Source: Stella humosa
Lineage (GTDB): Bacteria; Pseudomonadota; Alphaproteobacteria; ATCC43930; Allostellaceae
Reading direction: 5' to 3'
NCBI RefSeq assembly: GCF_006738645.1
Contig: NZ_AP019700.1
Coordinates: 694,001-758,000, forward strand
Length of the DNA stretch: 64,000 bases
This document shows, in pieces, positions 27,606 to 37,356 of the stretch. A program made the position numbers and the translations under genes. The notes under the pieces were generated by a model. That model saw only the letters and a program-made list of their open reading frames with translations. It had not been told where the DNA came from and made no database searches. The number at the start of each line of letters is the position of its first letter. Position 1 is the stretch's first letter.

Positions 27606-29240
27606 TCAGGCCGGGCGGGCAGGCCGCGCCGGCAGCCGCATGCCGAAGGCCATGGGTATCGCGATCAGCACGGCCATGCCGGCCCAGATCAGCGCCTCGC
27701 GGTTGGCCAGCGTCTCGCCGATGACCATGCCGATCGCGGCCATGATGGAGGCGCCGAACAGGATCGCGCGATGGTCGCCGGCGACCGCCGGGCCGCTGCC
27801 CGGGCCGAACAGGCCGTCGATCGCCAAGCCGGCCCGGCCGTGGGCGCGGCCCAGCGCGTAGCGGGCGGCCACGAAGACGAGGGTGGCCAGCAGCGGCAGC
27901 GCGAACAGCTCGTTGGGGAAGTCGCGATAGCGGCCGTCGAAGGCGAGCAGCAGCGTATGCCCGGCCGCCAGCACCGCCCAGACGGCATAGAGCCGGCCCA
28001 GATAGCGGGCCCAGCCCGGCGCCGGCACGCTCTCGGCGGCGCCCAGGCTGCGGAAGGCGAACGCGAAGCCGGCCGCCGATGCCAGGGTGATCGCCGCCAC
28101 GAAGCCGGTCCACAGCAGGCGGTAGGTCGAATAGGCGTGGTTCCAGTCGAGCAGGATGGCGGCCAGCGCGCTGGTGGCGATCACCTGGCTGCCGGCCGCG
28201 ATCCACAGTGCGGCATGGGGCGACAGGCTGCGCCGGGTGAAGGCGATCCAGCCCAGCAGCAGCAGCGCCGCGGCCGAGGTCAGGGCGAAATGGGTCCGCC
28301 AGTGGCGGTTCTCGACCACCTTGCCGTCGGCCCCCCACTTGGCCACCCGCTCGGTCGAGAAGAGGCCCCAGTTGGCGCCGACCGTGCCTTCCAGCTTGGC
28401 CTTCCAGCCCTGGTCGAAGGCCTCGATCAGGTTGTAGTCGACGCCCTTCTCGGCGGCCAGGACGCGGAAGCCGTTGATGAAGCGGGCCTTGTTCACCAGC
28501 GTCGGCACGGCCGGCCCGCGCGAGCGCCCGGCGCTGGGCCAGCCGGCCTCGCCGATCAGCAGCTTCTTGCCGGGAAAGGCCGCCTCGATCTCGCGATAGG
28601 CGTCCATGACATGGGTTTCCATGTCCTCCACCGACGAGGGGTGGTTCTCCCAGTAGGGCAGGATATGGATGGTGATGAAGTCGACCTCGGCCGCCAGTGC
28701 TGCGTTGCGCTTCCAGAACTCCCACACGTCGGCATAGCTGACCGGCTGCTTCACGCCGGCCTTCACTTGGCGGAGGTAGCCCGCCAGCGCGTCGGGCTTC
28801 TGCTCCTTGCGCAGCAGCACCTCGTTGCCGACGATGACGCGCTTGATGACGTCGGGATAGGCGTTGGCCAGCCGGATGAGCGAGGCCACCTCCTTGTCGT
28901 TCACCTTGGGATCGCTGCCGATCCAGGCCGACATGGTGACCTCCATGCCGAGCCGCCGGGCGATCTCCGGCACCACTTCCAGCCCTTCCAGGCTGGTGTA
29001 GGTGCGGATGCCGCCGACCCGGCCCTTCAGCAGGGTCAGGTCCTCCTCGATCTCGGCCGCACTCGGGTAGCGTTCGACCAGCGGGCTCTGGCCGTCGCGG
29101 AAAGGCGCAAAGGACACGCTGCGGATGATGCCGAGCGGGCGCGCCTCCAGGTCGTAGGGGCGGTTGGGCAGGCTCCAGAACAGCCAGTTGGCGGCGACCG
29201 CGGCGACGGCGCCGACAGCAAGGGCAAGCAGGCGCAGCAA
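27606..29240 (-). CDS. Membrane-anchored GH17-family glucanase/transglycosylase (NdvC-like)
   Basis: A 544-residue protein. After an N-terminal membrane helix, residues about 38-320 form a glycoside hydrolase family 17 domain with acid/base Glu140 (VGNEV) and nucleophile Glu231 (IGEAGWPS). The C-terminal about 220 residues form about seven membrane helices. GH17 enzymes cut or transfer beta-1,3-glucan; in rhizobia the related NdvC is needed for beta-1,6 linkages of cyclic glucans. It starts at TTG 29240 with GGAGG just upstream. It follows the GT-C-like gene by 52 bases, implying joint work on a periplasmic or capsular glucan. Confidence 0.82.
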   Translation of the reverse strand: MLRLLALAVGAVAAVAANWLFWSLPNRPYDLEARPLGIIRSVSFAPFRDGQSPLVERYPSAAEIEEDLTLLKGRVGGIRTYTSLEGLEVVPEIARRLGMEVTMSAWIGSDPKVNDKEVASLIRLANAYPDVIKRVIVGNEVLLRKEQKPDALAGYLRQVKAGVKQPVSYADVWEFWKRNAALAAEVDFITIHILPYWENHPSSVEDMETHVMDAYREIEAAFPGKKLLIGEAGWPSAGRSRGPAVPTLVNKARFINGFRVLAAEKGVDYNLIEAFDQGWKAKLEGTVGANWGLFSTERVAKWGADGKVVENRHWRTHFALTSAAALLLLGWIAFTRRSLSPHAALWIAAGSQVIATSALAAILLDWNHAYSTYRLLWTGFVAAITLASAAGFAFAFRSLGAAESVPAPGWARYLGRLYAVWAVLAAGHTLLLAFDGRYRDFPNELFALPLLATLVFVAARYALGRAHGRAGLAIDGLFGPGSGPAVAGDHRAILFGASIMAAIGMVIGETLANREALIWAGMAVLIAIPMAFGMRLPARPARPA

Positions 29241-29292
29241 GGGGGGCCTCCGGTCGGCGCGGACGGTGCGGGGAAGGGGGAGGCCGCCGACG

Positions 29293-30942
29293 CTAGCGCC
29301 GGCGATAGACGATGTAGCGGTCGAACACCTTGTACATGTCGTAGTTCATGAACTCGGCCGCGAACTTCGAATTTTGCATGAAGTAGGCTAGGTAGTCGAA
29401 GACCTTGCCGTCGCAGGTCGGCATGCCGGGGATGCGGTCGATGACGACCAGGGTCGGCTTGTGCATCACCAGCCCGTCCGACACCGTGTCGTAGACCCGG
29501 CGCTCGGCCGCCGACATCTGGTCGACCGGGTTGAAGCGCTGCGGGCCGCTGGCGGGGCAGTATTTGTACACGCCCTGCAGCACCCACATGCTCATGTAGG
29601 GGCTGGCCATCCGCGTCCCGGTGTAGTTGACCATCGGGAAGAACGGATAGATCCCGGGCGACAGGGCCAGGAAATGGTCCTTGTTCTGCTCGGCGTCGAC
29701 CAGCGCGATCTGCCGGCCGAGGCGGCCGTCATAGCCCATGCGGTCGACCCGGAACCACGGCGGCTGGTCGTTGTTGGCGGCGACGTAGGAGAAGGCCAGC
29801 ACGCTGATCGCCAGCGTGGCGCCCAGGCGCCGCTGGCGCAGGATGTCGGTCGGGCCGTAGCGCTCGGCGGCCGCCGCCAGGACGGCCGCCCCCAGCAGGA
29901 TGAAGGCCAGGTCGGCATGCAGCCACTGGTGCGACCAGCCCTTGCCCTGCACGATCGTGGTGATGGCGGTGCCGATGGCGAAGAGCGCCAGCGTCTGGCA
30001 CAGGCGCGAGCGCACCATCAGCACGGTGACGATCGCCAGCACGCCGATCCCGGCTTCGATCGGCAGGAAGCCGCGGTTGAAGGCGACGAGCGGGCTGGAA
30101 TCGCCCAGGCGGGAATAGAACTCCAGCGTCATCGGCAGGATGACGTCGCCATACTCGGGGAAGGCCAGGAGCGTCAGCCCGACATACGCCGCCCACATGG
30201 CGCCCATGGTCCACGGCACCGGGTCGCGCAGGGCCTGGCCACGGCGGACCCAGAGCACGAAGAGCTCGATCAGCGCCGGCACGAGCAGGAAGAACGGCTT
30301 CAGCGCGAAGCCCGCCGCGGCCGCCATCGCGATGCCCAGCGCGATCACCAGCGGCACCCGCCGGCCTTCCAGCCGCAGTGCGGTCAGCACGACGTAGGGG
30401 ACGGTCAGCACCACCATCAGGTGCTCGCGCTGGCCGAGCTCGCCCGGGGTCAGCAGCGCGAACAGGAGCGCCAGCGGGACCAGGATGGAGGTCAGCGTGC
30501 CGGGCTCGCCGCGGCCGAGCTGGCCGGCCCGCCAGGCGAGCAGCCGCCACACGACGAAGGTGGACAGGATCGAGGTGGCGGCGACGCAGGCGATGAGGGC
30601 GGCCGGCTCCGGCAGGCCGGTCCATTGCCGGATCAGCACCGGCAGCAGGCCCAGGATGAAGACCAGCGGCGGGTTGACGTCGATCAGGTCGACATAGAGC
30701 CGCTCGCCCGCCCACCAGCGGTCCGAGAAATAGAGGATGGCGCCGGTGTCGTGGTCGATCGGCGCATAGAACTGGGCCGCGACCCAGATCAGCGGCACCG
30801 CCAGGCCGACGGCGATGGCGCCGGCCAGGGCCAGCCGCCCGGTAAGGTCGCTGGCCGTGACGAGGTGGCGCCAGCCCGTGGCGGGAATGCCGGAGTCGAT
30901 GGAGCGGCTGCGCCCAACTTCACCGGGATCATAGGTCGTCAT
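29293..30942 (-). CDS. Polytopic GT-C-like membrane protein
   Basis: A 549-residue protein with about eleven hydrophobic helices. The first periplasmic loop has a DHDTGAILYFSDRWWAGERLYVDLIDVNPPLVF segment, the layout of GT-C glycosyltransferases that carry acidic residues in loop 1. The C-terminal about 150 residues are soluble and hydrophilic, ending in YRRR. No exact family is recognised. Position directly upstream of the GH17 gene suggests a shared glycan pathway, with a lipid-linked sugar as likely donor; this is inference. Confidence 0.6.
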   Translation of the reverse strand: MTTYDPGEVGRSRSIDSGIPATGWRHLVTASDLTGRLALAGAIAVGLAVPLIWVAAQFYAPIDHDTGAILYFSDRWWAGERLYVDLIDVNPPLVFILGLLPVLIRQWTGLPEPAALIACVAATSILSTFVVWRLLAWRAGQLGRGEPGTLTSILVPLALLFALLTPGELGQREHLMVVLTVPYVVLTALRLEGRRVPLVIALGIAMAAAAGFALKPFFLLVPALIELFVLWVRRGQALRDPVPWTMGAMWAAYVGLTLLAFPEYGDVILPMTLEFYSRLGDSSPLVAFNRGFLPIEAGIGVLAIVTVLMVRSRLCQTLALFAIGTAITTIVQGKGWSHQWLHADLAFILLGAAVLAAAAERYGPTDILRQRRLGATLAISVLAFSYVAANNDQPPWFRVDRMGYDGRLGRQIALVDAEQNKDHFLALSPGIYPFFPMVNYTGTRMASPYMSMWVLQGVYKYCPASGPQRFNPVDQMSAAERRVYDTVSDGLVMHKPTLVVIDRIPGMPTCDGKVFDYLAYFMQNSKFAAEFMNYDMYKVFDRYIVYRRR

Positions 30943-31082
30943 AACGGGAGCCGCCGTACGCCTGAAGGTTGATGTTCAGGCACCTGTGGCACCCGACAGG
31001 CGGATAACGCGCCGCGGGGCAGCCTATTCCGCCGGATATCCGTCATCAACGGCCGACTTGCCGCAGGGCGCCGACGCCGGGA

Positions 31083-32663
31083 TCAGGGGGTGACCTGGGC
31101 CACCCCGTGCAGCTGCGCCACATGCTCGCGGAAGGCCGTCAGCTCCGGCCCGCGCAGGTCGCGGGGCGCCGGCATCAGCGCGTGCATCGGGTTGGTGGCC
31201 TGCCCGTCGACCAGCACCGAGAAATCCAGGTGCGGGCCGGTCGAGCGGCCGGACGAGCCGACATAGCCGATCACTTCGCCCTGGCGGACGGTTGCCAGTT
31301 CGGTGACGCCGGGGGCGTAGTCGCTGAGGTGGCCATAGGCCGTCGCCAGGCCCCCGCCATGGTTGATGCGGACATAGCGGCCATAGGCGCCGCGCCAGCC
31401 GGCCCATTCGACGACGCCGTCGGCGGACGCGACGATGGGCGTGCCGATCGGCGCGGCCAAGTCGATGCCGCGGTGGAACATGCGGCGCTTCAGCTTGGGG
31501 TGGCGGCGCCAGCCGAATTCGGAGGTCAGGCGGGCGTCGGCCACCGGCATGGTGAGCGTCAACGGCGCCACGCTGCGGCCGCGCTCGTCGAAATAGCCGG
31601 CCGCCCCGTCGTGGGGCATGTAGCGATAGATGCGATGGTCGTGCCCGGCGACGCGCACGCCGATGTAGCGCGCGATATAGCTGGTGCCGCGGTCCTGGCC
31701 GTCGCGACGCTCGGCCAGGATCTCGAAGGCCGACCCGCGCGGCACCGGCCGCGGCAGGTCCGGGTCGAGCGCCAGCAGGCGGTCGACCTCCTCGGCCAGG
31801 GCGGGCGGCACCTCGGCGGTGGCGAGCGAGGCGCGCCAGTCGGCCGAGACGCTGCCGGTCATGGTGACCAGGGTGGCGGCGCGTGTGTCCTTGCCCTCGG
31901 ACGCGGTGAAGGTGCCGTCGGCGCTGCGCACCAGCATGGCGTCGCCGCCCTGCGCCCGGACCACGCGCAGGGCCGTCAGGTTGCGCTCGCCGGCGTCGTT
32001 GGCGCCGTCGATCACCAGTTCGATGCGGTCGCCGCGCACCAGGCGGGCGCGCTCCTCGATGTCCTCGAAGGCATCGACGGCGGCAATCAGGTCGTCGGGA
32101 TTGACGTTCTCGCGCACCAGCACGTCGATCAGGGTCTCGTCATCCTCGATGAGGGCGATGACCCGACGGTCGCGCGGGGCGGGCGCGGCCGTGGCCGATG
32201 CCGTGCGGTAGAGGCTCTTGCTGGCGGCGGGAGCAGCGGGGGCTGGAAGGGCCAGATATCCGCCGGCACGGGCGGGAACGATCTTGGGGGCCGGGGCGTT
32301 CTTCGATAGCGGCTTGCCCTTGGCGTCGCGCCCCTGGGGCTTGGCGGGCGGCAGCTTGGCGGCGGCCTTGGTCGTCTTGCCCGGCGGCGTCGGCTTGGCG
32401 GCTGGCGCCTTGGCCGGGAGTGTCAGCGGCTTGACCCCCGGGCGGGCCGGGGCGGCCTTGGCAAGACCCGGCTTGGCTTGCGGCAGGGCCAGGACCATCT
32501 TGGCCGGCGGCGGCTTCTTCTGCGGGGTTATGGCCTGCTTGGCCGTGGCGGCGGAGGCCGGACTTTCGCCTGGAAGAACCGCGGCGATGGCGGCGGCGAG
32601 CACGAACGCCGAAGTCTTCCCCCAGAATGACGCGAAGACCCCGCGCGATCCAACTCTACCCAT
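31083..32663 (-). CDS. M23-family (LytM) murein peptidase with Pro/Ala/Lys-rich linker
   Basis: A 526-residue exported protein. A signal sequence (cleavage near ASA) is followed by about 110 residues rich in Pro, Ala and Lys, probably a wall-spanning linker. A middle domain resembles the OapA/LysM-like region of M23 peptidases. The C-terminal LytM domain has FHRGIDLAAPIGTPI (zinc His and Asp), GRYVRINHGGGLATAYGHLS and GPHLDFSV (HxH-type). ATG 32663 has GGAGGG upstream and is favoured over longer starts. It likely cleaves peptidoglycan crosslinks during growth or division. Confidence 0.92.
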   Translation of the reverse strand: MGRVGSRGVFASFWGKTSAFVLAAAIAAVLPGESPASAATAKQAITPQKKPPPAKMVLALPQAKPGLAKAAPARPGVKPLTLPAKAPAAKPTPPGKTTKAAAKLPPAKPQGRDAKGKPLSKNAPAPKIVPARAGGYLALPAPAAPAASKSLYRTASATAAPAPRDRRVIALIEDDETLIDVLVRENVNPDDLIAAVDAFEDIEERARLVRGDRIELVIDGANDAGERNLTALRVVRAQGGDAMLVRSADGTFTASEGKDTRAATLVTMTGSVSADWRASLATAEVPPALAEEVDRLLALDPDLPRPVPRGSAFEILAERRDGQDRGTSYIARYIGVRVAGHDHRIYRYMPHDGAAGYFDERGRSVAPLTLTMPVADARLTSEFGWRRHPKLKRRMFHRGIDLAAPIGTPIVASADGVVEWAGWRGAYGRYVRINHGGGLATAYGHLSDYAPGVTELATVRQGEVIGYVGSSGRSTGPHLDFSVLVDGQATNPMHALMPAPRDLRGPELTAFREHVAQLHGVAQVTP

Positions 32664-32897
32664 GCCCCCCTCCAAGCCCGGTGATACCACCGGCGGGCCC
32701 CCAACCCGCCTTTGTGAACGATTGTTACGAAAGCCACAGGGCGTGTCAAACAACCATCTGTGGACGGGTGCGGCAAACGACGCTCTTGACGTCACCGGAA
32801 TGCAGGCAAAATCGATTGATTCGGCCGAGTGATCCCATGCTGCGCCTGCGAAAAAAGACGACGACTAGGCTTCGACCCGGCCGCCGTCCGGCGCGAA

Positions 32898-34475
32898 TCA
32901 CTCGCGGGTGAGCGCGTCGCGCACCAGGGCGATGGTTTCGGCCACGCCGAACAGGACGATGAAGGAGCCCATGCGCGGCCCCTCGCTCTGCCCGAACAGC
33001 ACCTCGTACATCGCCTTGAACCAGTCGCGGAGCTGGGCGAAGGGGTGGCGCTTGCCGATCTCGTAGATGGCGTTCTGGATGGCCGTGGCGTCGGCGCCCG
33101 GCGGCAGCGCTTCCAGGGTCGCCACCAGGTCCTCCAGTGCGGCCCGCTCGACGTCGGTCGGTGCCCGCGGGTTCTGCTTGGGCTTGATGATGTCCTGGTA
33201 GTAGCGGACAGCGTAGCCGGCCAGCCGGTCGAGGGCGGGCGCATTGTCCGGCGTCGTGCCGGGGGCGTAGCGGCTGATGAAGCCCCACAGCACATCCTTG
33301 GTCTCGGCATGGGCGACGCCGACCAGGTTCAGCAGCACGCCGAAGGTCAGCGGCACGTCGGCCGCGGGCGTGTTGTCGCCATGGATGTGCCAGGCCGGGT
33401 TCTCCAGCCGGGCGGCGGGCGCCTCGTTCGGGTACTTCTCCAGGAACGTCAGGTACTCGTCGACCGCCCGCGGGATGACGTCGAAATAGAGCCGCTTGGC
33501 CCGGCGCGGCTGCTGGTACATGAAGAGCGACAGCGATTCCGGCGGCGCGTAGGCCAGCCAGTCCTCCACCGACAGGCCGTTGCCGCGCGACTTGGAGATC
33601 TTCTGGCCGCTGTCGTCCAGGAACAGCTCGTAGTTGAAGCCTTCGGGCGGCACCGCGCCCAGGATGCGCGCGATCTGGCCGGACAGACGCACGCTGTCGA
33701 TCAGGTCCTTGCCCGCCATCTCGTAATCGACGCCCAGCGCCACCCAGCGCATGGCCCAGTCGCACTTCCATTGCAGCTTGCAGTGGCCGCCCGTCACCGG
33801 CTGCTCGACCGTCCGTCCGTCCTCGTCCTGGAAGACGATGGTGCCGGCATCGACGTCGCGGTGGGTGATCGGCACCTGGAGGACGCGGCCGGTGCTGGGG
33901 CTGATCGGCAGGAACGGGCTGTAGGTCGCCTGGCGCTCCGCCCCCAGGCTCGGCAGCATCACCGCCATTACCTCGTCGTAGCGCTGCAGCACCGTCATCA
34001 GGGTCTGGTCGAAGCGGCCGGAGCGATAGCAGTCGGTGGCGCTCTGGAACTCGTAGTCGAAGCCGAACCTGTCCAGGAATGCCCGCAGGCGGGCATTGTT
34101 GTGCGCGCCGAAGCTGTCATGCGTGCCGAACGGGTCGGGCACGGCGGTCAGCGGCTTGCCCAGGTGCGGGCGCAGCAGGTCCGGGTTCGGCACGTTGTCC
34201 GGCACCTTGCGCAGCCCGTCCATGTCGTCGGAGAAGGCGAAGAGCCGGGTCGGCAGGTCGGACAGCAGGCCGAACGCGCGGCGCACCATGGTCGTGCGCA
34301 CGACCTCGCCGAAGGTGCCGATATGCGGCAGGCCGGACGGGCCGTAGCCGGTTTCGAACAGGACATAGCCCTTGTCGGGGGCTTTATTGGCGAAGCGTTC
34401 CTGCAGCCGCCGTGCCTCCTCGAAAGGCCATGCCTTCGCGCTTTGCGCCAGGCCGCGCTGCTCCGGGTCCGCCAC
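32898..34475 (-). CDS. lysK: Class I lysyl-tRNA synthetase
   Basis: A 525-residue synthetase that charges tRNA-Lys. It is the class I form: Rossmann signature PHIGTFGE (HIGH-type, near residue 51), KISKSRGN (KMSKS-type, near 290) and a C-terminal alpha-helix bundle. Class I LysRS is typical of archaea and many alphaproteobacteria and is unrelated to the class II LysS of most bacteria. It starts at ATG 34475 and is divergent from the helicase gene. Confidence 0.96.
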   Translation of the reverse strand: MADPEQRGLAQSAKAWPFEEARRLQERFANKAPDKGYVLFETGYGPSGLPHIGTFGEVVRTTMVRRAFGLLSDLPTRLFAFSDDMDGLRKVPDNVPNPDLLRPHLGKPLTAVPDPFGTHDSFGAHNNARLRAFLDRFGFDYEFQSATDCYRSGRFDQTLMTVLQRYDEVMAVMLPSLGAERQATYSPFLPISPSTGRVLQVPITHRDVDAGTIVFQDEDGRTVEQPVTGGHCKLQWKCDWAMRWVALGVDYEMAGKDLIDSVRLSGQIARILGAVPPEGFNYELFLDDSGQKISKSRGNGLSVEDWLAYAPPESLSLFMYQQPRRAKRLYFDVIPRAVDEYLTFLEKYPNEAPAARLENPAWHIHGDNTPAADVPLTFGVLLNLVGVAHAETKDVLWGFISRYAPGTTPDNAPALDRLAGYAVRYYQDIIKPKQNPRAPTDVERAALEDLVATLEALPPGADATAIQNAIYEIGKRHPFAQLRDWFKAMYEVLFGQSEGPRMGSFIVLFGVAETIALVRDALTRE

Positions 34476-34581
34476 CGATCGTCTCCTGCTGCTGCTGGGA
34501 AAAAGGACCGGCGAAGCTATGCGCTGGCGCGGGCAGCGTCAACGCCGCCCCGCGCGGGCCCTTCTCCTTATATATAGGGGC

Positions 34582-37356
34582 ATGAACGAGTCGCCCGTCC
34601 CCGCGCCCCTGGCGCCCTCCCTCGTCGTCGGCCTGCGCGAGGCGGCGTGGCTGCCGGCCGACGGCGGTGGGGTGGAGGTGCTGGGCCTGGCGGCCGCGCG
34701 CGCGCGGGTCGAGGACGCCGCGCCCTACGTCGTCCATGGCCGGGCCGCCGCCCGGCGCCTGGGCCTGGATTCCTTTCCCTGTCTCGACCTGCTGGAACTC
34801 TATGCCTTCGTGCGGCCGGCCACCTTCTGCGTGCCGACGCCGCGCGGGCTGGCCCAGGCGCTGGGCTTCGAGCCGCCGGACGAGCGCACCCAGGCAGCCG
34901 AACTGCTGCCGCGCCTGGCGGAGCGCCTGCTGGCCGACCTGGCCGAGGAGGGCGACGCCGATGCCCGCGCCATCGCGCGCGCCATGGCCCGCGGCGGCTG
35001 GATCTGGGCGCCGGCCGTGCTGGCGGCCTTCGGCGAGACGGTCGACCCCCAGCGCGCCACGACGGCGGGCCTGGAGGTGTGGCGCGGCCTGGGCGAATGG
35101 TCCGAGCACGCGCCCGAGCCGCCGTCCGGCTCGCTGCCCGTGGCCGCCGACGAGGCGGAGGCGCGCCTGGCCGAACTGCTGGGGCCGGGGGCCGAGCGCC
35201 GGCCGCAGCAGGTGGAATATGCCGCCGCCGCCACCGCCGCCTTCGTGCCGCGCGAGCGCGCGGGCGAGCCGCATGTCGTGCTGGCCGAGGCCGGGACGGG
35301 CGTCGGCAAGACGCTGGGCTACCTGGCGCCGGCCACGCTCTGGGCCGAGCGCAACGGCGGCGCCGTCTGGGTCTCGACCTATACCCGCAACCTGCAGCGC
35401 CAGATCGACGACGAGCTGGACCGGCTGCATGCCGACCCGTTGCTGAAGGCGCGCCGCGTCGTCGTGCGCAAGGGGCGCGAGAACTATCTCTGCCTGCTGA
35501 ACTTCGAGGAGGCGGTGGGTGCTGCCCGCGGCCGGCCCGCCGATGCCATCCCGCTCGGCCTGATGGCGCGCTGGGCCGCGGCGTCGCGCGACGGCGACAT
35601 GGTGGGGGGCGACTTCCCGGCCTGGCTGGCGCAGTTGGTCGGCCGCGGCCGCACCCTGGGCCTGACCGACCGGCGTGGCGAGTGCGTCTATTCCGCCTGC
35701 CCGCACTACCACAAATGCTTCATCGAGCGCAGCGTGCGCCGGGCGCGCCGGGCCGACATCGTCGTCGCCAACCATGCGCTGGTGATGGTGCAGGCAGCAT
35801 TGGGCGGCATGGACGACACGCTGCTGCCGACCCGCCTGGTGTTCGACGAGGGCCATCATGTCTTCGACGCGGCCGACGGCGCCTTCGCGTCGCACCTGTC
35901 GGGGCAGGAGACGTCCGACCTCCGGCGCTGGCTGCGCGGGGCCGAGGGCGGGCGCAGCAGCCGCGCCCGCGGCCTGCGCCGACGGGTGGAAGACCTGGTG
36001 ACCGGCGACGAGGTGGCCGAGCGCGCGCTGGAGGACATCCTGATCGCGGCCGCGTCCCTGCCGGGCGAGGGCTGGCTGCCGCGCCTGGCCGGCGGCAAGC
36101 CCGAAGGCCCGGCCGAGGCGTTCCTGACCCTGGTGCGCCAGCAGGTGCATGCCCGTTCGCCCGACCGCGACGCCTCGAACTACGGCAAGGAGGCCGCCGT
36201 CTGGCCGCCGGTCGAGGGCCTGCTGGAGGTGGCGGCCGCGCTGGAGGACGCGCTGGCCCGGCTCGGCCGGCCGATGCGCACGCTGGTGGACCGGCTGAAG
36301 GCGCTGCGCGACGACGAGGCCGAGGAGGTCGACACCGCCACCCGCCTGCGCCTCGACGCCATCATCCGCGGCATCGCGCGGCGCGCCGACGGCGAGGTCG
36401 CCGGCTGGCAGAAGATGCTGCGCGACCTGGCCCGCGACACCCCGGTCGAATTCGTCGACTGGCTGGCGGTCGAGCGGTTCGAGGGGCACGACCTGGATGT
36501 CGGCATGTACCGCCACTGGATCGACCCGACCGTGCCGTTCACCGAAGCGGTGGTGAAGCCCGCCCACGGCGTCGTCGTCACCTCGGCCACCCTGACCGAC
36601 GGCAGCGGCGATCCCGATGCCGACTGGTCGGCGGCCGAGGAGCGGACGGGGGCCCGCCACCTGCCGCGCCCGGCCCTGCATGCGCGCGTGCCATCCCCCT
36701 TCGACTATGCCCGCCAGACCCGCGTGCTGGTGGTGACCGACCTGCGCCGCGACGATGTCGACCAGACGGCGGCCGCCTATCGCGCCCTGTTCCTGGCGTC
36801 GGGCGGCGGCGCGCTCGGCCTCTTCACCGCCGTCAGCCGGCTGCGCCAGGTCCATCACCGCATCGCGCCGGCGCTCGATGCCGCGGGCCTGCCGCTCTAT
36901 GCCCAGCATGTCGACGGGCTCGACACGACGACCCTGGTCGACATCTTCCGGGCGGAAGAGGAAAGCTGCCTGCTCGGCACCGATGCGGTGCGCGACGGGG
37001 TCGACGTGCCCGGCCGCTCGCTGCGCCTCATCGTGTTCGACCGCGTGCCCTGGCCCCGGCCCGACATCCTGCACAAGGCCAGGCGGGCTGCCTTCGGCGG
37101 GGCCGCCTATGACGAGCGGCTGACGCGCTTCCGCCTGCGCCAGGCGTTCGGCCGCCTGGTGCGCCGGGCCGACGACACCGGCGTCTTCGTGCTGCTGGAC
37201 CGCGCCTTCCCGTCGCGCCTGCACGGCGCCTTTCCGCCCGGCGTCACGGTGGTGCGCATGGGCCTGGCCGATGCGGTGCAGGCGACGCGCGGCTTCCTGA
37301 TGCCGCCGGCCCACGACCAGGCCGGCTCAGCCGAGCAGGGTCAGGACCACCGATAG
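34582..37356 (+). CDS. DinG/XPD-type ATP-dependent DNA helicase with Fe-S cluster
   Basis: A 924-residue superfamily 2 helicase. Walker A AGTGVGKT (Lys243, Thr244), the Fe-S cysteines 304, 368, 373 and 379 arranged as in XPD/DinG, Walker B DEGH (Asp422) and the C-terminal motifs VTSATLTDG, GLFTAVSRL, GTDAVRDGVDVPG and QAFGRLVRR are visible. The N-terminal about 200 residues are an extra domain not in E. coli DinG. Such helicases unwind 5' to 3' and act on R-loops or damaged forks. ATG 34582 follows AGGGG. The 3' end overlaps the convergent AEC gene by 30 bases. Confidence 0.93.
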   Translation: MNESPVPAPLAPSLVVGLREAAWLPADGGGVEVLGLAAARARVEDAAPYVVHGRAAARRLGLDSFPCLDLLELYAFVRPATFCVPTPRGLAQALGFEPPDERTQAAELLPRLAERLLADLAEEGDADARAIARAMARGGWIWAPAVLAAFGETVDPQRATTAGLEVWRGLGEWSEHAPEPPSGSLPVAADEAEARLAELLGPGAERRPQQVEYAAAATAAFVPRERAGEPHVVLAEAGTGVGKTLGYLAPATLWAERNGGAVWVSTYTRNLQRQIDDELDRLHADPLLKARRVVVRKGRENYLCLLNFEEAVGAARGRPADAIPLGLMARWAAASRDGDMVGGDFPAWLAQLVGRGRTLGLTDRRGECVYSACPHYHKCFIERSVRRARRADIVVANHALVMVQAALGGMDDTLLPTRLVFDEGHHVFDAADGAFASHLSGQETSDLRRWLRGAEGGRSSRARGLRRRVEDLVTGDEVAERALEDILIAAASLPGEGWLPRLAGGKPEGPAEAFLTLVRQQVHARSPDRDASNYGKEAAVWPPVEGLLEVAAALEDALARLGRPMRTLVDRLKALRDDEAEEVDTATRLRLDAIIRGIARRADGEVAGWQKMLRDLARDTPVEFVDWLAVERFEGHDLDVGMYRHWIDPTVPFTEAVVKPAHGVVVTSATLTDGSGDPDADWSAAEERTGARHLPRPALHARVPSPFDYARQTRVLVVTDLRRDDVDQTAAAYRALFLASGGGALGLFTAVSRLRQVHHRIAPALDAAGLPLYAQHVDGLDTTTLVDIFRAEEESCLLGTDAVRDGVDVPGRSLRLIVFDRVPWPRPDILHKARRAAFGGAAYDERLTRFRLRQAFGRLVRRADDTGVFVLLDRAFPSRLHGAFPPGVTVVRMGLADAVQATRGFLMPPAHDQAGSAEQGQDHR

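Noticed and set aside
34384-37314. A 976-codon open frame on the minus strand opposite the helicase gene
   Set aside because: It is a shadow frame caused by high G+C: Gln/Arg/His-rich composition, no recognisable domain, and the plus-strand frame has complete helicase motifs.
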